From: Burkholderia sp. HI2500
GTDB taxonomy: Bacteria > Pseudomonadota > Gammaproteobacteria > Burkholderiales > Burkholderiaceae
Assembly: GCF_002223055.1 (NCBI RefSeq)
Contig: NZ_NKFL01000004.1
Coordinates: 1,054,001-1,118,000, forward strand
Length of the DNA: 64,000 nucleotides
Direction of reading: 5' to 3'
This document shows, one piece after another, positions 54,125 through 61,258 of this stretch. Under the pieces are notes generated by a model. That model saw only the letters and a program-made list of their open reading frames with translations. It was not told where the DNA came from and did not search any database. Made by a program: the position numbers and the translations under genes. Each line of letters begins with the position of its first letter. Position 1 is the first letter of the stretch.

Positions 54125-54431
54125 ACCGGTCGAACCGCGCGCGACGGGCCGGCTGCAGTGCGCCGCGCGCCCGTCGCGCAAGGCTTTGCGCCGTCGGCCG
54201 GCGTTGGTAGACACCCTAATCTTTACGACGCCGCGTGAGCGTTGGACAATCGCTTCCAGTGTTGCCGTGGAGCGTAGGCAAGTGATGATCGAGCGCGTGG
54301 GAGCGAGCACGCGGCGCGGGCCGCGTCGCAAACGTGATTAAATTCGCCCTTCATGCATGTATCCAGTCGAGTCCCGGGCCGCGCCCCCCAGTATCGCGCG
54401 CACATCGGGGCCGTCAACTTCGCGCTATCCG
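54125..54431. other. Non-coding gap before iolR
   Basis: This 307-base gap shows no convincing gene. It has scattered AT-rich spots (near 54220 and 54335) within GC-rich flanks. No convincing terminator for the upstream operon or -35/-10 pair was found, and no GGAA-N6-TTCC site of the kind seen at 46076 was noticed. Its lack of a close overlap suggests iolR has its own promoter here. Confidence 0.4.
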
Positions 54432-55316
54432 ATGAGTTCATCCGAGAAACCTCCCGCCACCGTCGAGCAGTTCCTGCAGCACCTGACGCAGGAGTACGAC
54501 GGCCTCAGCAATCGCCTGAAGGTGATTGCGCGCCACGTGGAAACGCATCGGGACCAGCTTGGCCTGGAAGGCATCCAGACGCTCGCGCAGGCGTGCGGCG
54601 TCCAGCCGTCGGCCGTCGTGCGCTTCGCGAAGCATTTCGGCTTTTCCGGCTTCTCCGAGATGCAGAAGCTGTTCCGCGAAGGGCTCGCGCAGCAGATCGC
54701 GCCGGGGCGCGCGTACAACCTGCGGCTGCGCGACGTGATCGAATCGGGCTCGTCGAGCCTGCAGCCCGAGCAGATCGCCGACGAATTCATCAAGGGCAGC
54801 ATTGCCGGGATGCAGCAGCTGCGGCAGACGCTCGACTCGCAGGCGCTCGCGCAGGCCGTCGACCTGCTCGCCGATACGCAGGCGATCTGGATCGCGGGCT
54901 CGCGGCGCGCGTTTCCGATTGCCGTGTATCTCGATTACGCGCTGCAGCACACCGACAAGCGCATCGGGCTGTTCAGCGCGCTCGGCAGCATGCATCTCGG
55001 GCAGATCCGCTCGGTGCGCGAGGGCGACGTGATGATCGTCATCTCGTTCATGCCGTATGCGGAGGAAACCGTGCAGGTCGCGCAGCAGGCCGTGCAGCGC
55101 GGCGCACGGCTGATCGCGATCACCGACAGCCGGATGAGCCCGCTGGCGCGGGAGGCCGAGGTGACGCTGATGGTGCAGGACAGCGCGACGTTCGGCTTCC
55201 GCGCGCTGACGGCCACGATGGGTCTTGCGCAGAGCCTGTTCGTCGCGCTCGCGTACCGGCTCGAACTGTCGTACCTGCCGACCGCCGACGGCGCGCACGG
55301 CACGCAGGCCGGCTGA
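54432..55316 (+). CDS. iolR: RpiR-family transcriptional regulator IolR
   Basis: A 294-residue regulator with an N-terminal HTH_6 domain (LAQACGVQPSAVVRFAKHFG, residues ~48-70) and a C-terminal SIS sugar-binding domain (IWIAGSRRAFPIAVYLDYAL; VISFMPYAEETVQVAQQAV). RpiR-type IolR proteins repress inositol genes and release DNA on binding a phosphorylated intermediate. ATG 54432 is preferred to the upstream ATG at 54357 because the extra 25 residues are low-complexity. Its likely targets are the sites around 46073-46122. Confidence 0.88.
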   Translation: MSSSEKPPATVEQFLQHLTQEYDGLSNRLKVIARHVETHRDQLGLEGIQTLAQACGVQPSAVVRFAKHFGFSGFSEMQKLFREGLAQQIAPGRAYNLRLRDVIESGSSSLQPEQIADEFIKGSIAGMQQLRQTLDSQALAQAVDLLADTQAIWIAGSRRAFPIAVYLDYALQHTDKRIGLFSALGSMHLGQIRSVREGDVMIVISFMPYAEETVQVAQQAVQRGARLIAITDSRMSPLAREAEVTLMVQDSATFGFRALTATMGLAQSLFVALAYRLELSYLPTADGAHGTQAG

Positions 55317-55340
55317 CGCCTCCTGCCGGTGTTGCTGGTG

Positions 55341-55371
55341 TGCCGCCCGCGCGACAGCGCAGCGGGCGGTG
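55341..55371. terminator. Hairpin between iolR and mmsA
   Basis: CCGCCCGC (55343-55350) pairs with GCGGGCGG (55362-55369) around an 11-base loop; two G-U pairs extend the stem. It lies 26 bases after the iolR stop and 15 before the convergent mmsA stop, suiting a shared terminator, although no T-run follows. Confidence 0.45.
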
Positions 55372-55384
55372 TACCGTCAGGCGG

Positions 55385-56905
55385 TTACTTCGCGGTCGGC
55401 ATCGCGAATTCGGCACCCTTGCCGATGCTCGACGACCAGCGCTGCATCACCGACTTCTGGCGCGTGTAGAAGCGCACGCCTTCCTCGCCGTACGCGTGCA
55501 TGTCGCCGAACAGGCTCTTCTTCCAGCCGCCGAAGCCATGCCATGCCATCGGCACCGGAATCGGCACGTTGATGCCGACCATGCCGACCTGGATGCGCCG
55601 CGCGAACTCGCGCGCGATGCCGCCGTCGCTCGTGAAGCACGACACGCCGTTGCCGAATTCATGCGCGTTGATCAGGTCGACCGCCTCGCCGAAATCCTTC
55701 ACGCGCACGCAGCCGAGCACGGGCCCGAAGATTTCTTCCTGGTAGATGCGCATGTCGGGCGTCACGTGATCGAACAGCGTGCCGCCGGTGAAGAAGCCGG
55801 CCTCGCGGCCCGGCACGCGCAGCCCGCGGCCGTCGACCACCAGTTGCGCGCCTTCGTTCACGCCTTGCTCGATATAGCCTTCGATGCGCTTCAGCGCGTC
55901 GCCGGTGACGATCGGGCCCATCTCGACTTCCGGCGACATGCCGTCGCCGATCACCAGCTTGCGCGCGCGCTCGGCCACCAGCGGCACGATCTGGTCCGCG
56001 ATGTCGCCCACCAGCACCGCGACGCTGATCGCCATGCAGCGCTCGCCGGCCGAGCCGTACGCGGCGCCGATCAGTGCATCGACGGCCTGCTCGAGGTTCG
56101 CGTCGGGCATGACGACGAGGTGGTTCTTCGCGCCGCCGAGTGCCTGCACACGCTTGCCCGATTGCACGGCACGCTGCTGCACGTATGCCGCGATCGGCGT
56201 CGAGCCGACGAAGCTGACGGCCTGCACGTCGGGGTGGTCGAGCAGCGCGTCGACCGCGCCCTTGTCGCCCTGCACGACGTTGAACACGCCGGCCGGGAGA
56301 CCGGCCTGCGTGAGCAGGTCGGCGATGAACAGGGCCGCCGACGGGTCGCGCTCGCTCGGCTTCAGCACGAACGTGTTGCCCGTCGCGATCGCGACCGGGA
56401 ACATCCAGCACGGCACCATGCACGGGAAGTTGAACGGCGTGATGCCCGCGACGACGCCGAGCGGCTGGCGCATCGTCCAGTTGTCGATGCCGGTGCTGAC
56501 CTGGTCGGTGAAGTCGCCCTTCAGCAGCTGCGGCACGCCGCACGCGAATTCGATGATGTCGATGCCGCGCGCGACTTCGCCCTGCGCATCGGAGAACACC
56601 TTGCCGTGCTCGGCCGTGATGATCGCCGCGAGGGTGTCGCGGTGCTCGTTCATCAGTTGCAGGAAGCGGTGCAGCACGCGCGCGCGGCGGATCGGCGGCG
56701 TCGCGGCCCAGGCCGGGAACGCGGCGTGGGCCGACGCGACGGCCTGCTGCACTTCGCTGTCGTCGGCGAGCGCCACGCGGCGCACCGCGCGGCCGAGCGC
56801 CGGGTTGAGGACGTCCTGGAAGCGGCCGCTGCGGCCGGCGATGGGCGCGCCGTCGACATAGTGGCCGACGTCGGCGTCGGAGGTGTACGCGGGAACCGGA
56901 TTCAT
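55385..56905 (-). CDS. mmsA: Methylmalonate-semialdehyde dehydrogenase (acylating)
   Basis: A 506-residue aldehyde dehydrogenase that converts malonate semialdehyde or methylmalonate semialdehyde to acetyl-CoA or propionyl-CoA, the final step of inositol (IolA) and valine catabolism. The catalytic cysteine is C290 in [11 protein letters not shown]; the sequence [14 protein letters not shown] and LGGAKNH are typical MmsA/IolA motifs. It is convergent with iolR and divergent from the LysR gene at 57020 (114 bases), so it may be regulated separately from the main inositol operons. Confidence 0.92.
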   Translation of the reverse strand: MNPVPAYTSDADVGHYVDGAPIAGRSGRFQDVLNPALGRAVRRVALADDSEVQQAVASAHAAFPAWAATPPIRRARVLHRFLQLMNEHRDTLAAIITAEHGKVFSDAQGEVARGIDIIEFACGVPQLLKGDFTDQVSTGIDNWTMRQPLGVVAGITPFNFPCMVPCWMFPVAIATGNTFVLKPSERDPSAALFIADLLTQAGLPAGVFNVVQGDKGAVDALLDHPDVQAVSFVGSTPIAAYVQQRAVQSGKRVQALGGAKNHLVVMPDANLEQAVDALIGAAYGSAGERCMAISVAVLVGDIADQIVPLVAERARKLVIGDGMSPEVEMGPIVTGDALKRIEGYIEQGVNEGAQLVVDGRGLRVPGREAGFFTGGTLFDHVTPDMRIYQEEIFGPVLGCVRVKDFGEAVDLINAHEFGNGVSCFTSDGGIAREFARRIQVGMVGINVPIPVPMAWHGFGGWKKSLFGDMHAYGEEGVRFYTRQKSVMQRWSSSIGKGAEFAMPTAK

Positions 56906-56995
56906 CGTGTCTCCTGGGGGATCGGGTGAGGGTGGACAGCGCCCAGTCTAGGCAAACGGGCGGGGCGGGAGAAGGCCGCTCAGCTTGATTCACTG

Positions 56996-57009
56996 TTCAG
57001 AATTCTGAA
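56996..57009. promoter_or_regulatory. 14-bp perfect palindrome between mmsA and lysR
   Basis: TTCAGAATTCTGAA is a perfect palindrome located 11-24 bases upstream of the LysR start and ~90 bases from mmsA, in the 114-base divergent region. LysR-type regulators commonly bind such sites to control themselves and a divergent neighbour. The palindrome's proximity to the lysR start would suit autorepression. Confidence 0.5.
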
Positions 57010-57019
57010 TAATCACCGG

Positions 57020-57955
57020 ATGAATCAGCAAAATGTCCAGGCGCTCTGGCCGCATATCCATTCGCTGACGGTGCTGGCCGCGGCCGGCAGTTTCACGGCC
57101 GCCGCGCAGCGGCTCGGCATCAGCAAGGCCGCGATGAGCCAGCGCATCGCCGATCTCGAAAAGGCCGCCGGCGTGCCGCTCGTGCGGCGCACGACGCGCA
57201 GCGTGCGGCTCACCGACGCTGGCCAGACGCTCGTCGACAGCACGCGCGACGCGTTCGAGTCGATCGGGCAGCACTTCGCGCGCGTGAAGGACCTGGCCGG
57301 CGAGCCGCGCGGCCTGCTGCGCCTGACGGTGCCGGTCGCGCTCGGGCGCCAGCAGGTCGTGCCGCACCTGCCCGATTTCCTGCGGCAGCATCCGGGCGTG
57401 CAGATCGAGCTCGACCTGTCGGACCGGCTGCATTCGCTGACGCAGGAGGGTTTCGACCTCGCGATCCGCCATACGACCACCGCGCCGCAGACCCACGTCG
57501 CGTGGAAGCTGTGCGACACGCGCTCGCTGCTCGTCGCGAGCCGCGACTATCTCGACGCGCGCGGCGCGCCGCGCCACCCGAGCGAGCTCGTCGAGCACAG
57601 TTGCCTGTGCTACCTGCGCGACAACGAGCCGGCCGCATGGAGCTTCGAGCCGCACGGCAGGCGGCGCGAGCGCGTGAGCGTGCCGGTGCGCGGCAGCTTC
57701 GCGGCGAACAACAGCGAGGCGATGCGCGAGGCCGCGCTCGGCGGGCTCGGCATCGCGCTGCTGCCGGATTTCAGCGCGCAGCGCGATCTCGACGCCGGCC
57801 GGCTGGTCGCGCTGCTCGACGGCTGGCGGCCGTCGGGCGCGTTCGGCGACCACATCTTCGCGATCCGTCCGTACAGCCCGGTCGTACCGAGCGCGGTGCG
57901 CGCGCTCGTGCGGCACCTGCGCGAACGGCTCGCGGGCGGCTTTTCGGGCAACTGA
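57020..57955 (+). CDS. LysR family transcriptional regulator
   Basis: A 311-residue LTTR of the CrgA-like group. The HTH is AAGSFTAAAQRLGISKAAMSQ (residues ~21-41), and the effector domain begins GLLRLTVPVALGRQQ. It is divergent from mmsA, which is its most likely target. A 14-bp palindrome overlaps the promoter region. Stop at 57955 is followed by ~117 bases before the tusA-like gene. Confidence 0.9.
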   Translation: MNQQNVQALWPHIHSLTVLAAAGSFTAAAQRLGISKAAMSQRIADLEKAAGVPLVRRTTRSVRLTDAGQTLVDSTRDAFESIGQHFARVKDLAGEPRGLLRLTVPVALGRQQVVPHLPDFLRQHPGVQIELDLSDRLHSLTQEGFDLAIRHTTTAPQTHVAWKLCDTRSLLVASRDYLDARGAPRHPSELVEHSCLCYLRDNEPAAWSFEPHGRRRERVSVPVRGSFAANNSEAMREAALGGLGIALLPDFSAQRDLDAGRLVALLDGWRPSGAFGDHIFAIRPYSPVVPSAVRALVRHLRERLAGGFSGN

Positions 57956-58072
57956 GCTGGGTGTCCGCGAGCGCCGGGCCGCGGGCGGCCCGGGCAGGCA
58001 CGGCGGCGCTGCGGTAAAATCGCGGCTTCTCTCCGCGCCTTGAACGGCGCGTCATTCGAAGGTCGACAGCCG

Positions 58073-58300
58073 ATGCAGATTCACAAGGAAGTGGACGCGC
58101 GCGGGCTCAATTGCCCGTTGCCGATCCTGCGTGCCAAGAAAGCGCTCGCCGATATGGAAAGCGGGCAAATCCTCAAGGTGCTCGCGACCGATCCCGGCTC
58201 GCAGCGCGATTTCGCGGCGTTCGCGAAGCAGACGGGCAACGAGATCGTCGAATCGACGACGCAGGACAAGACCTTCGTGTTCCTGATGCGCCGTCGCTGA
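58073..58300 (+). CDS. TusA/SirA-like sulfurtransferase
   Basis: A 75-residue protein of the TusA family. The characteristic CPxP motif is C14-P-L-P17 in DARGLNCPLPILRAKKAL. TusA-like proteins pass persulfide sulfur in tRNA thiolation or other sulfur transfer; C14 would be the carrier. Which pathway this copy serves cannot be told from context. ATG 58073 matches the family N-terminus (MQIHKEVDARG); an upstream TTG is unlikely. Confidence 0.88.
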   Translation: MQIHKEVDARGLNCPLPILRAKKALADMESGQILKVLATDPGSQRDFAAFAKQTGNEIVESTTQDKTFVFLMRRR

Positions 58301-58314
58301 CGGCCCGTATCACG

Positions 58315-58347
58315 GTGCCGGCAGCGCCTGGCGCCGGTCACACTTTT
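58315..58347 (+). terminator. Probable terminator after tusA-like gene
   Basis: GTGCCGGC pairs with GCCGG-TCAC (one bulged T) around a 10-base loop, followed by ACTTTTC. The imperfect stem and short T-run make it a weak but reasonable intrinsic terminator, 15 bases after the stop. Downstream, a TATACT at 58385-58390 could be the -10 of the next gene, without a clear -35. Confidence 0.4.
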
Positions 58348-58495
58348 CTGACAATTCTTAAACCTCGCTGCGTGATCGGCTGCGTATACTGACCCGGCCG
58401 GTCGTCCGCTCCCAGCGGATGCGCCGGCCACGGTACGTCGTACGGCGGGCACGGGGGCCATGCCTGATGCTACCGTCGTACAACGGGGAGAGGAC

Positions 58496-58918
58496 ATGTC
58501 CTTCAGACCAGGGACCATTCGAAGTCCGTCCGGAGCGGAACGCAGCGTATCGGGACTGAGCCGTATCGAGCTCGACCCGCAACAGGATCGCCACGCGCGT
58601 GCCGCGCTGGAAGCCTACGCGGATTCCGCCGCGGCCGAGATGCCGTGGCTGGCCGAGTGGCTCGACGAACGGCTGCGCGATGCCGCGCAGGACGACGGCT
58701 CGGGCCTGACCTACTGCGGTGCGACGATCGAGCGTGTGTTCGATCTGGCGCAGGCGTGGGCAGCGAGCCAGCCGGACTACGCGGCCACCGCGTGGGAGCG
58801 CGTGCGCGGCCAGCTGCAGCGGATGCTTGCCCAGCCGGCGCGTCCGGAGCCGCTGGCGCATTGCGTGCCGTCCGACGATGCTGTCGAGCCAGTGGCGGGC
58901 ATCACGGGCGCCGATTAG
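58496..58918 (+). CDS. Hypothetical protein
   Basis: A 140-residue protein of no recognised family. It is soluble, without signal peptide, mostly helical (RHARAALEAYADSAAAEMPW; LTYCGATIERVFDLAQAW; YAATAWERVRGQLQRML), and acidic. A strong GGGGAGAGG ribosome-binding site 3-11 bases before ATG 58496 fixes the start over the upstream ATG at 58460. It could be a small regulatory or adaptor protein, but no function can be claimed. A TATACT at 58385-58390 may belong to its promoter. Confidence 0.65.
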   Translation: MSFRPGTIRSPSGAERSVSGLSRIELDPQQDRHARAALEAYADSAAAEMPWLAEWLDERLRDAAQDDGSGLTYCGATIERVFDLAQAWAASQPDYAATAWERVRGQLQRMLAQPARPEPLAHCVPSDDAVEPVAGITGAD

Positions 58919-58980
58919 GCGCTCGATTGCGCGGTGGGTAGGATTATTCGAAGAAAAGACGGTAGTCCGCGCAATTTATT

Positions 58981-59012
58981 GGCGAATTTCATACTACTAT
59001 GATGAAATCGCC
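58981..59012. promoter_or_regulatory. AT-rich dyad upstream of response regulator
   Basis: GGCGA-A-TTTCAT (58981-58992) pairs with ATGAAATCGCC (59002-59012), one bulged A, around a 9-base loop. It stands in the 267-base gap 58919-59185 and is much more AT-rich than the genome average. No T-run follows, so a regulator site or 5' UTR element is more likely than a terminator. The remainder of the gap shows nothing recognisable. Confidence 0.4.
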
Positions 59013-59185
59013 GGTTCGTCCGTACCCCGTTTTTGAGATATTTGGCTGGGGTCGCCGGTTTGCGCAGGTGGCGCGAGCGGCGAACGACGGCTCGCCGGCC
59101 GGTGTCCGGAAGCCGCGCACGTGCTGCGCGGCCGGGTGGGGCGGGGAGCTGAACAGGACGAATCGATTTCGATTTGCGGGGTGCT

Positions 59186-59890
59186 ATGAGAATTGCTGTA
59201 CTGGATGACGATCCGGCCCAGACGGATTTCGTCAGTCAAACGCTGACGGCCGTTGGCCATACGTGCTACGCGTTCAAGGAAGGCAAGGCCCTGAAGAAGC
59301 GCCTGCAGCGCGAGACGTTCGATCTGCTGGTGCTCGACTGGAACGTGCCCGACATGTCCGGCGAGGAAGTGCTGAAGTGGGTGCGCGCCAATCAGACCGA
59401 GCACAGCCTGCCGATCATCTTCATGACGAGCCGTGACGACGAGGCGGGGATCACGCAGATCCTCAACGCCGGCGCCGACGACTACGTGGTCAAGCCGGTG
59501 TCGGGCCCGATCCTGCGCGCGCGCATCGGCTCGCTGCTGCGGCGCGCGTATCCGGTCAACGCCGAGGCCACCGTTCGCGAATTCGATCAATTCCGTTTCG
59601 ACGTGAACCTGAAGCAGGCCTACGTCGGCGACAAGGCCGTGAGCCTCACGCAGAAGGAATTCGAACTCGCGCTGCTGCTGTTCCAGCACCTCGACCGGCC
59701 GCTGTCGCGCGCGCACATTCTCGATCTCGTGTGGAAGCAGGCGACCGACATCCCGTCGCGCACGATGGATACGCACATCTCGATGCTGCGCACCAAGCTC
59801 GGCCTGCGGCCCGAAAACGGTTATCGCCTCGCGCCGATCTACGGCTACGGCTACCGGCTCGAACGGGTCGGGCAGGGAGAACCGGAGTGA
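59186..59890 (+). CDS. OmpR-family response regulator
   Basis: A 234-residue regulator. The receiver domain has acidic residues D7-D9 (VLDDDP), phosphoacceptor D51 (LLVLDW) and the conserved Lys in VVKPVSGP; the C-terminal winged helix is the OmpR/PhoB type (SLTQKEFELALLLFQHLDRPL...TMDTHISMLRTKLGL). The ATG at 59186 is preferred over an upstream TTG. Its GTGA overlap with the FecR gene and the kinase further downstream define one signalling cassette. Confidence 0.92.
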   Translation: MRIAVLDDDPAQTDFVSQTLTAVGHTCYAFKEGKALKKRLQRETFDLLVLDWNVPDMSGEEVLKWVRANQTEHSLPIIFMTSRDDEAGITQILNAGADDYVVKPVSGPILRARIGSLLRRAYPVNAEATVREFDQFRFDVNLKQAYVGDKAVSLTQKEFELALLLFQHLDRPLSRAHILDLVWKQATDIPSRTMDTHISMLRTKLGLRPENGYRLAPIYGYGYRLERVGQGEPE

Positions 59891-61248
59891 CCACGGGAAT
59901 CACGCAGCGCACGGCGAACCTGCGCACGGTCGCGCTGCGCGCAGCCTGCGCGGTCGCGTTTGCGTTCGCCGCGCAGCATGCGACGGCCCAGCCGCCCGCG
60001 GCGGCGGGCAAGATGGTCGTCTACCGCACGCAGGCGGGCGACACGCTGTACGACGTCGCCGCGCGCTATCTGCAGGGCGCGGACGACTGGCAACTGCTGC
60101 AACAGATCAACGGCGTGCCCGCGCCGAAGCACCTGCAGCCCGGCATCGCGCTGAAGCTGCCGGTGGCGCGCCTGCGCAAGGAAAAGCTGACCGCTCGCGT
60201 CGTCGCGGTGCAGGGCACGGCCGAACGCGCGTCCGGCGATGCTTTTGCGCCGCTCGCGAACGACGCGACGCTCGCCGAGGGCGACCGCGTGCGCACGGGC
60301 CCGAACGGCTTCGTGACGCTCGAGCTCGCCGACGGCACGCACATGAGCCTGCCGCCCGACAGCCAGCTCGACCTGAAGGCGCTGCGCCGCACGGTGCTGA
60401 CCGGCACGCTCGATCGTGAGTTCGAACTCACGCGCGGCTCGGTCGACAGCGAGGTCACCCATCTGAAGAAACGCGACGACCGCTTCCAGATCCGGTCGCC
60501 GTCGGTCGTGGCCGGCGTGCGCGGCACGCACTTTCGCGTGAACTACGACGCGGCCGGCAGTGCGTCGACGCGTGTCGAAGTGCTCGACGGCACCGTCGGC
60601 GTCGCGGGCGGCCGGAAGCCCGCCGATCCGACGCTCGTGCATGCGAATTTCGGCAGCGTCGCGACGTCGTCTGGCGCGGTCGGGGCGCCCGTCGAGCTGC
60701 TGCCCGCGCCGGCGCTCGCGCATCCCGACAAGGTGCAGGACGAGCCCGAGGTCGCCTTCGACGTCGCGCCGCTCGCCGACGCGCATGCGTACCGCGTGCA
60801 ACTCGCGCACGACGCCGGGCTGCTCGACCTGTTCCGTGAAACGCGCACCGATTCGCCGCGCGCGGTCTTCCGCGACGTGCCGAACGGGAACTACTTCGTG
60901 CGGGTCGCCGCGATCGATGCGAACGGCCTCGAGGGCCGGCCGCGGACGTACGCGTTCGAACGCCGCGTGATGGGGCTCGACGCGAGCGCGTCGCCCGGCG
61001 CCGGCGGCTACGAGTTCCGCTGGTCGCCGAACGGTTCGGGCGAGGGTGCGCGCTACCGGTTCGTGCTGTCGCGCTCGAAGGACCTGAGCGCGCCGGTCGT
61101 CGACCAGGTCGGCCTGCATACGCGCCAGATCACCGTCGCGCACCTGCCGCCGGGCGAGTATTTCTGGGCCGTGACCGTCGAGGAGTTCGAAGGCGGCAAG
61201 TTCTACGAGAAGACCAGTCCGGTCAGCGCGTTCACGCTGTCGCGCTGA
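59887..61248 (+). CDS. Exported LysM-FecR protein with C-terminal fibronectin-like repeats
   Basis: A 453-residue exported protein starting at GTG 59887 in a GTGA overlap with the response regulator stop. A signal peptide (to ~residue 35, HATAQ) precedes a LysM domain (VVYRTQAGDTLYDVAARYLQ...LQPGIALKLP, ~43-92), then a FecR domain (EGDRVRTGPNGFVTLELADG; IRSPSVVAGVRGTHFRV, ~100-245), and two beta-sandwich repeats at the C-terminus. LysM predicts peptidoglycan binding. FecR/LysM proteins adjoining CHASE2 kinases are a recurring arrangement, and it is a likely periplasmic partner of the kinase. Confidence 0.85.
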   Translation: MTTGITQRTANLRTVALRAACAVAFAFAAQHATAQPPAAAGKMVVYRTQAGDTLYDVAARYLQGADDWQLLQQINGVPAPKHLQPGIALKLPVARLRKEKLTARVVAVQGTAERASGDAFAPLANDATLAEGDRVRTGPNGFVTLELADGTHMSLPPDSQLDLKALRRTVLTGTLDREFELTRGSVDSEVTHLKKRDDRFQIRSPSVVAGVRGTHFRVNYDAAGSASTRVEVLDGTVGVAGGRKPADPTLVHANFGSVATSSGAVGAPVELLPAPALAHPDKVQDEPEVAFDVAPLADAHAYRVQLAHDAGLLDLFRETRTDSPRAVFRDVPNGNYFVRVAAIDANGLEGRPRTYAFERRVMGLDASASPGAGGYEFRWSPNGSGEGARYRFVLSRSKDLSAPVVDQVGLHTRQITVAHLPPGEYFWAVTVEEFEGGKFYEKTSPVSAFTLSR

Positions 61249-61258
61249 TCCGCGGCGC

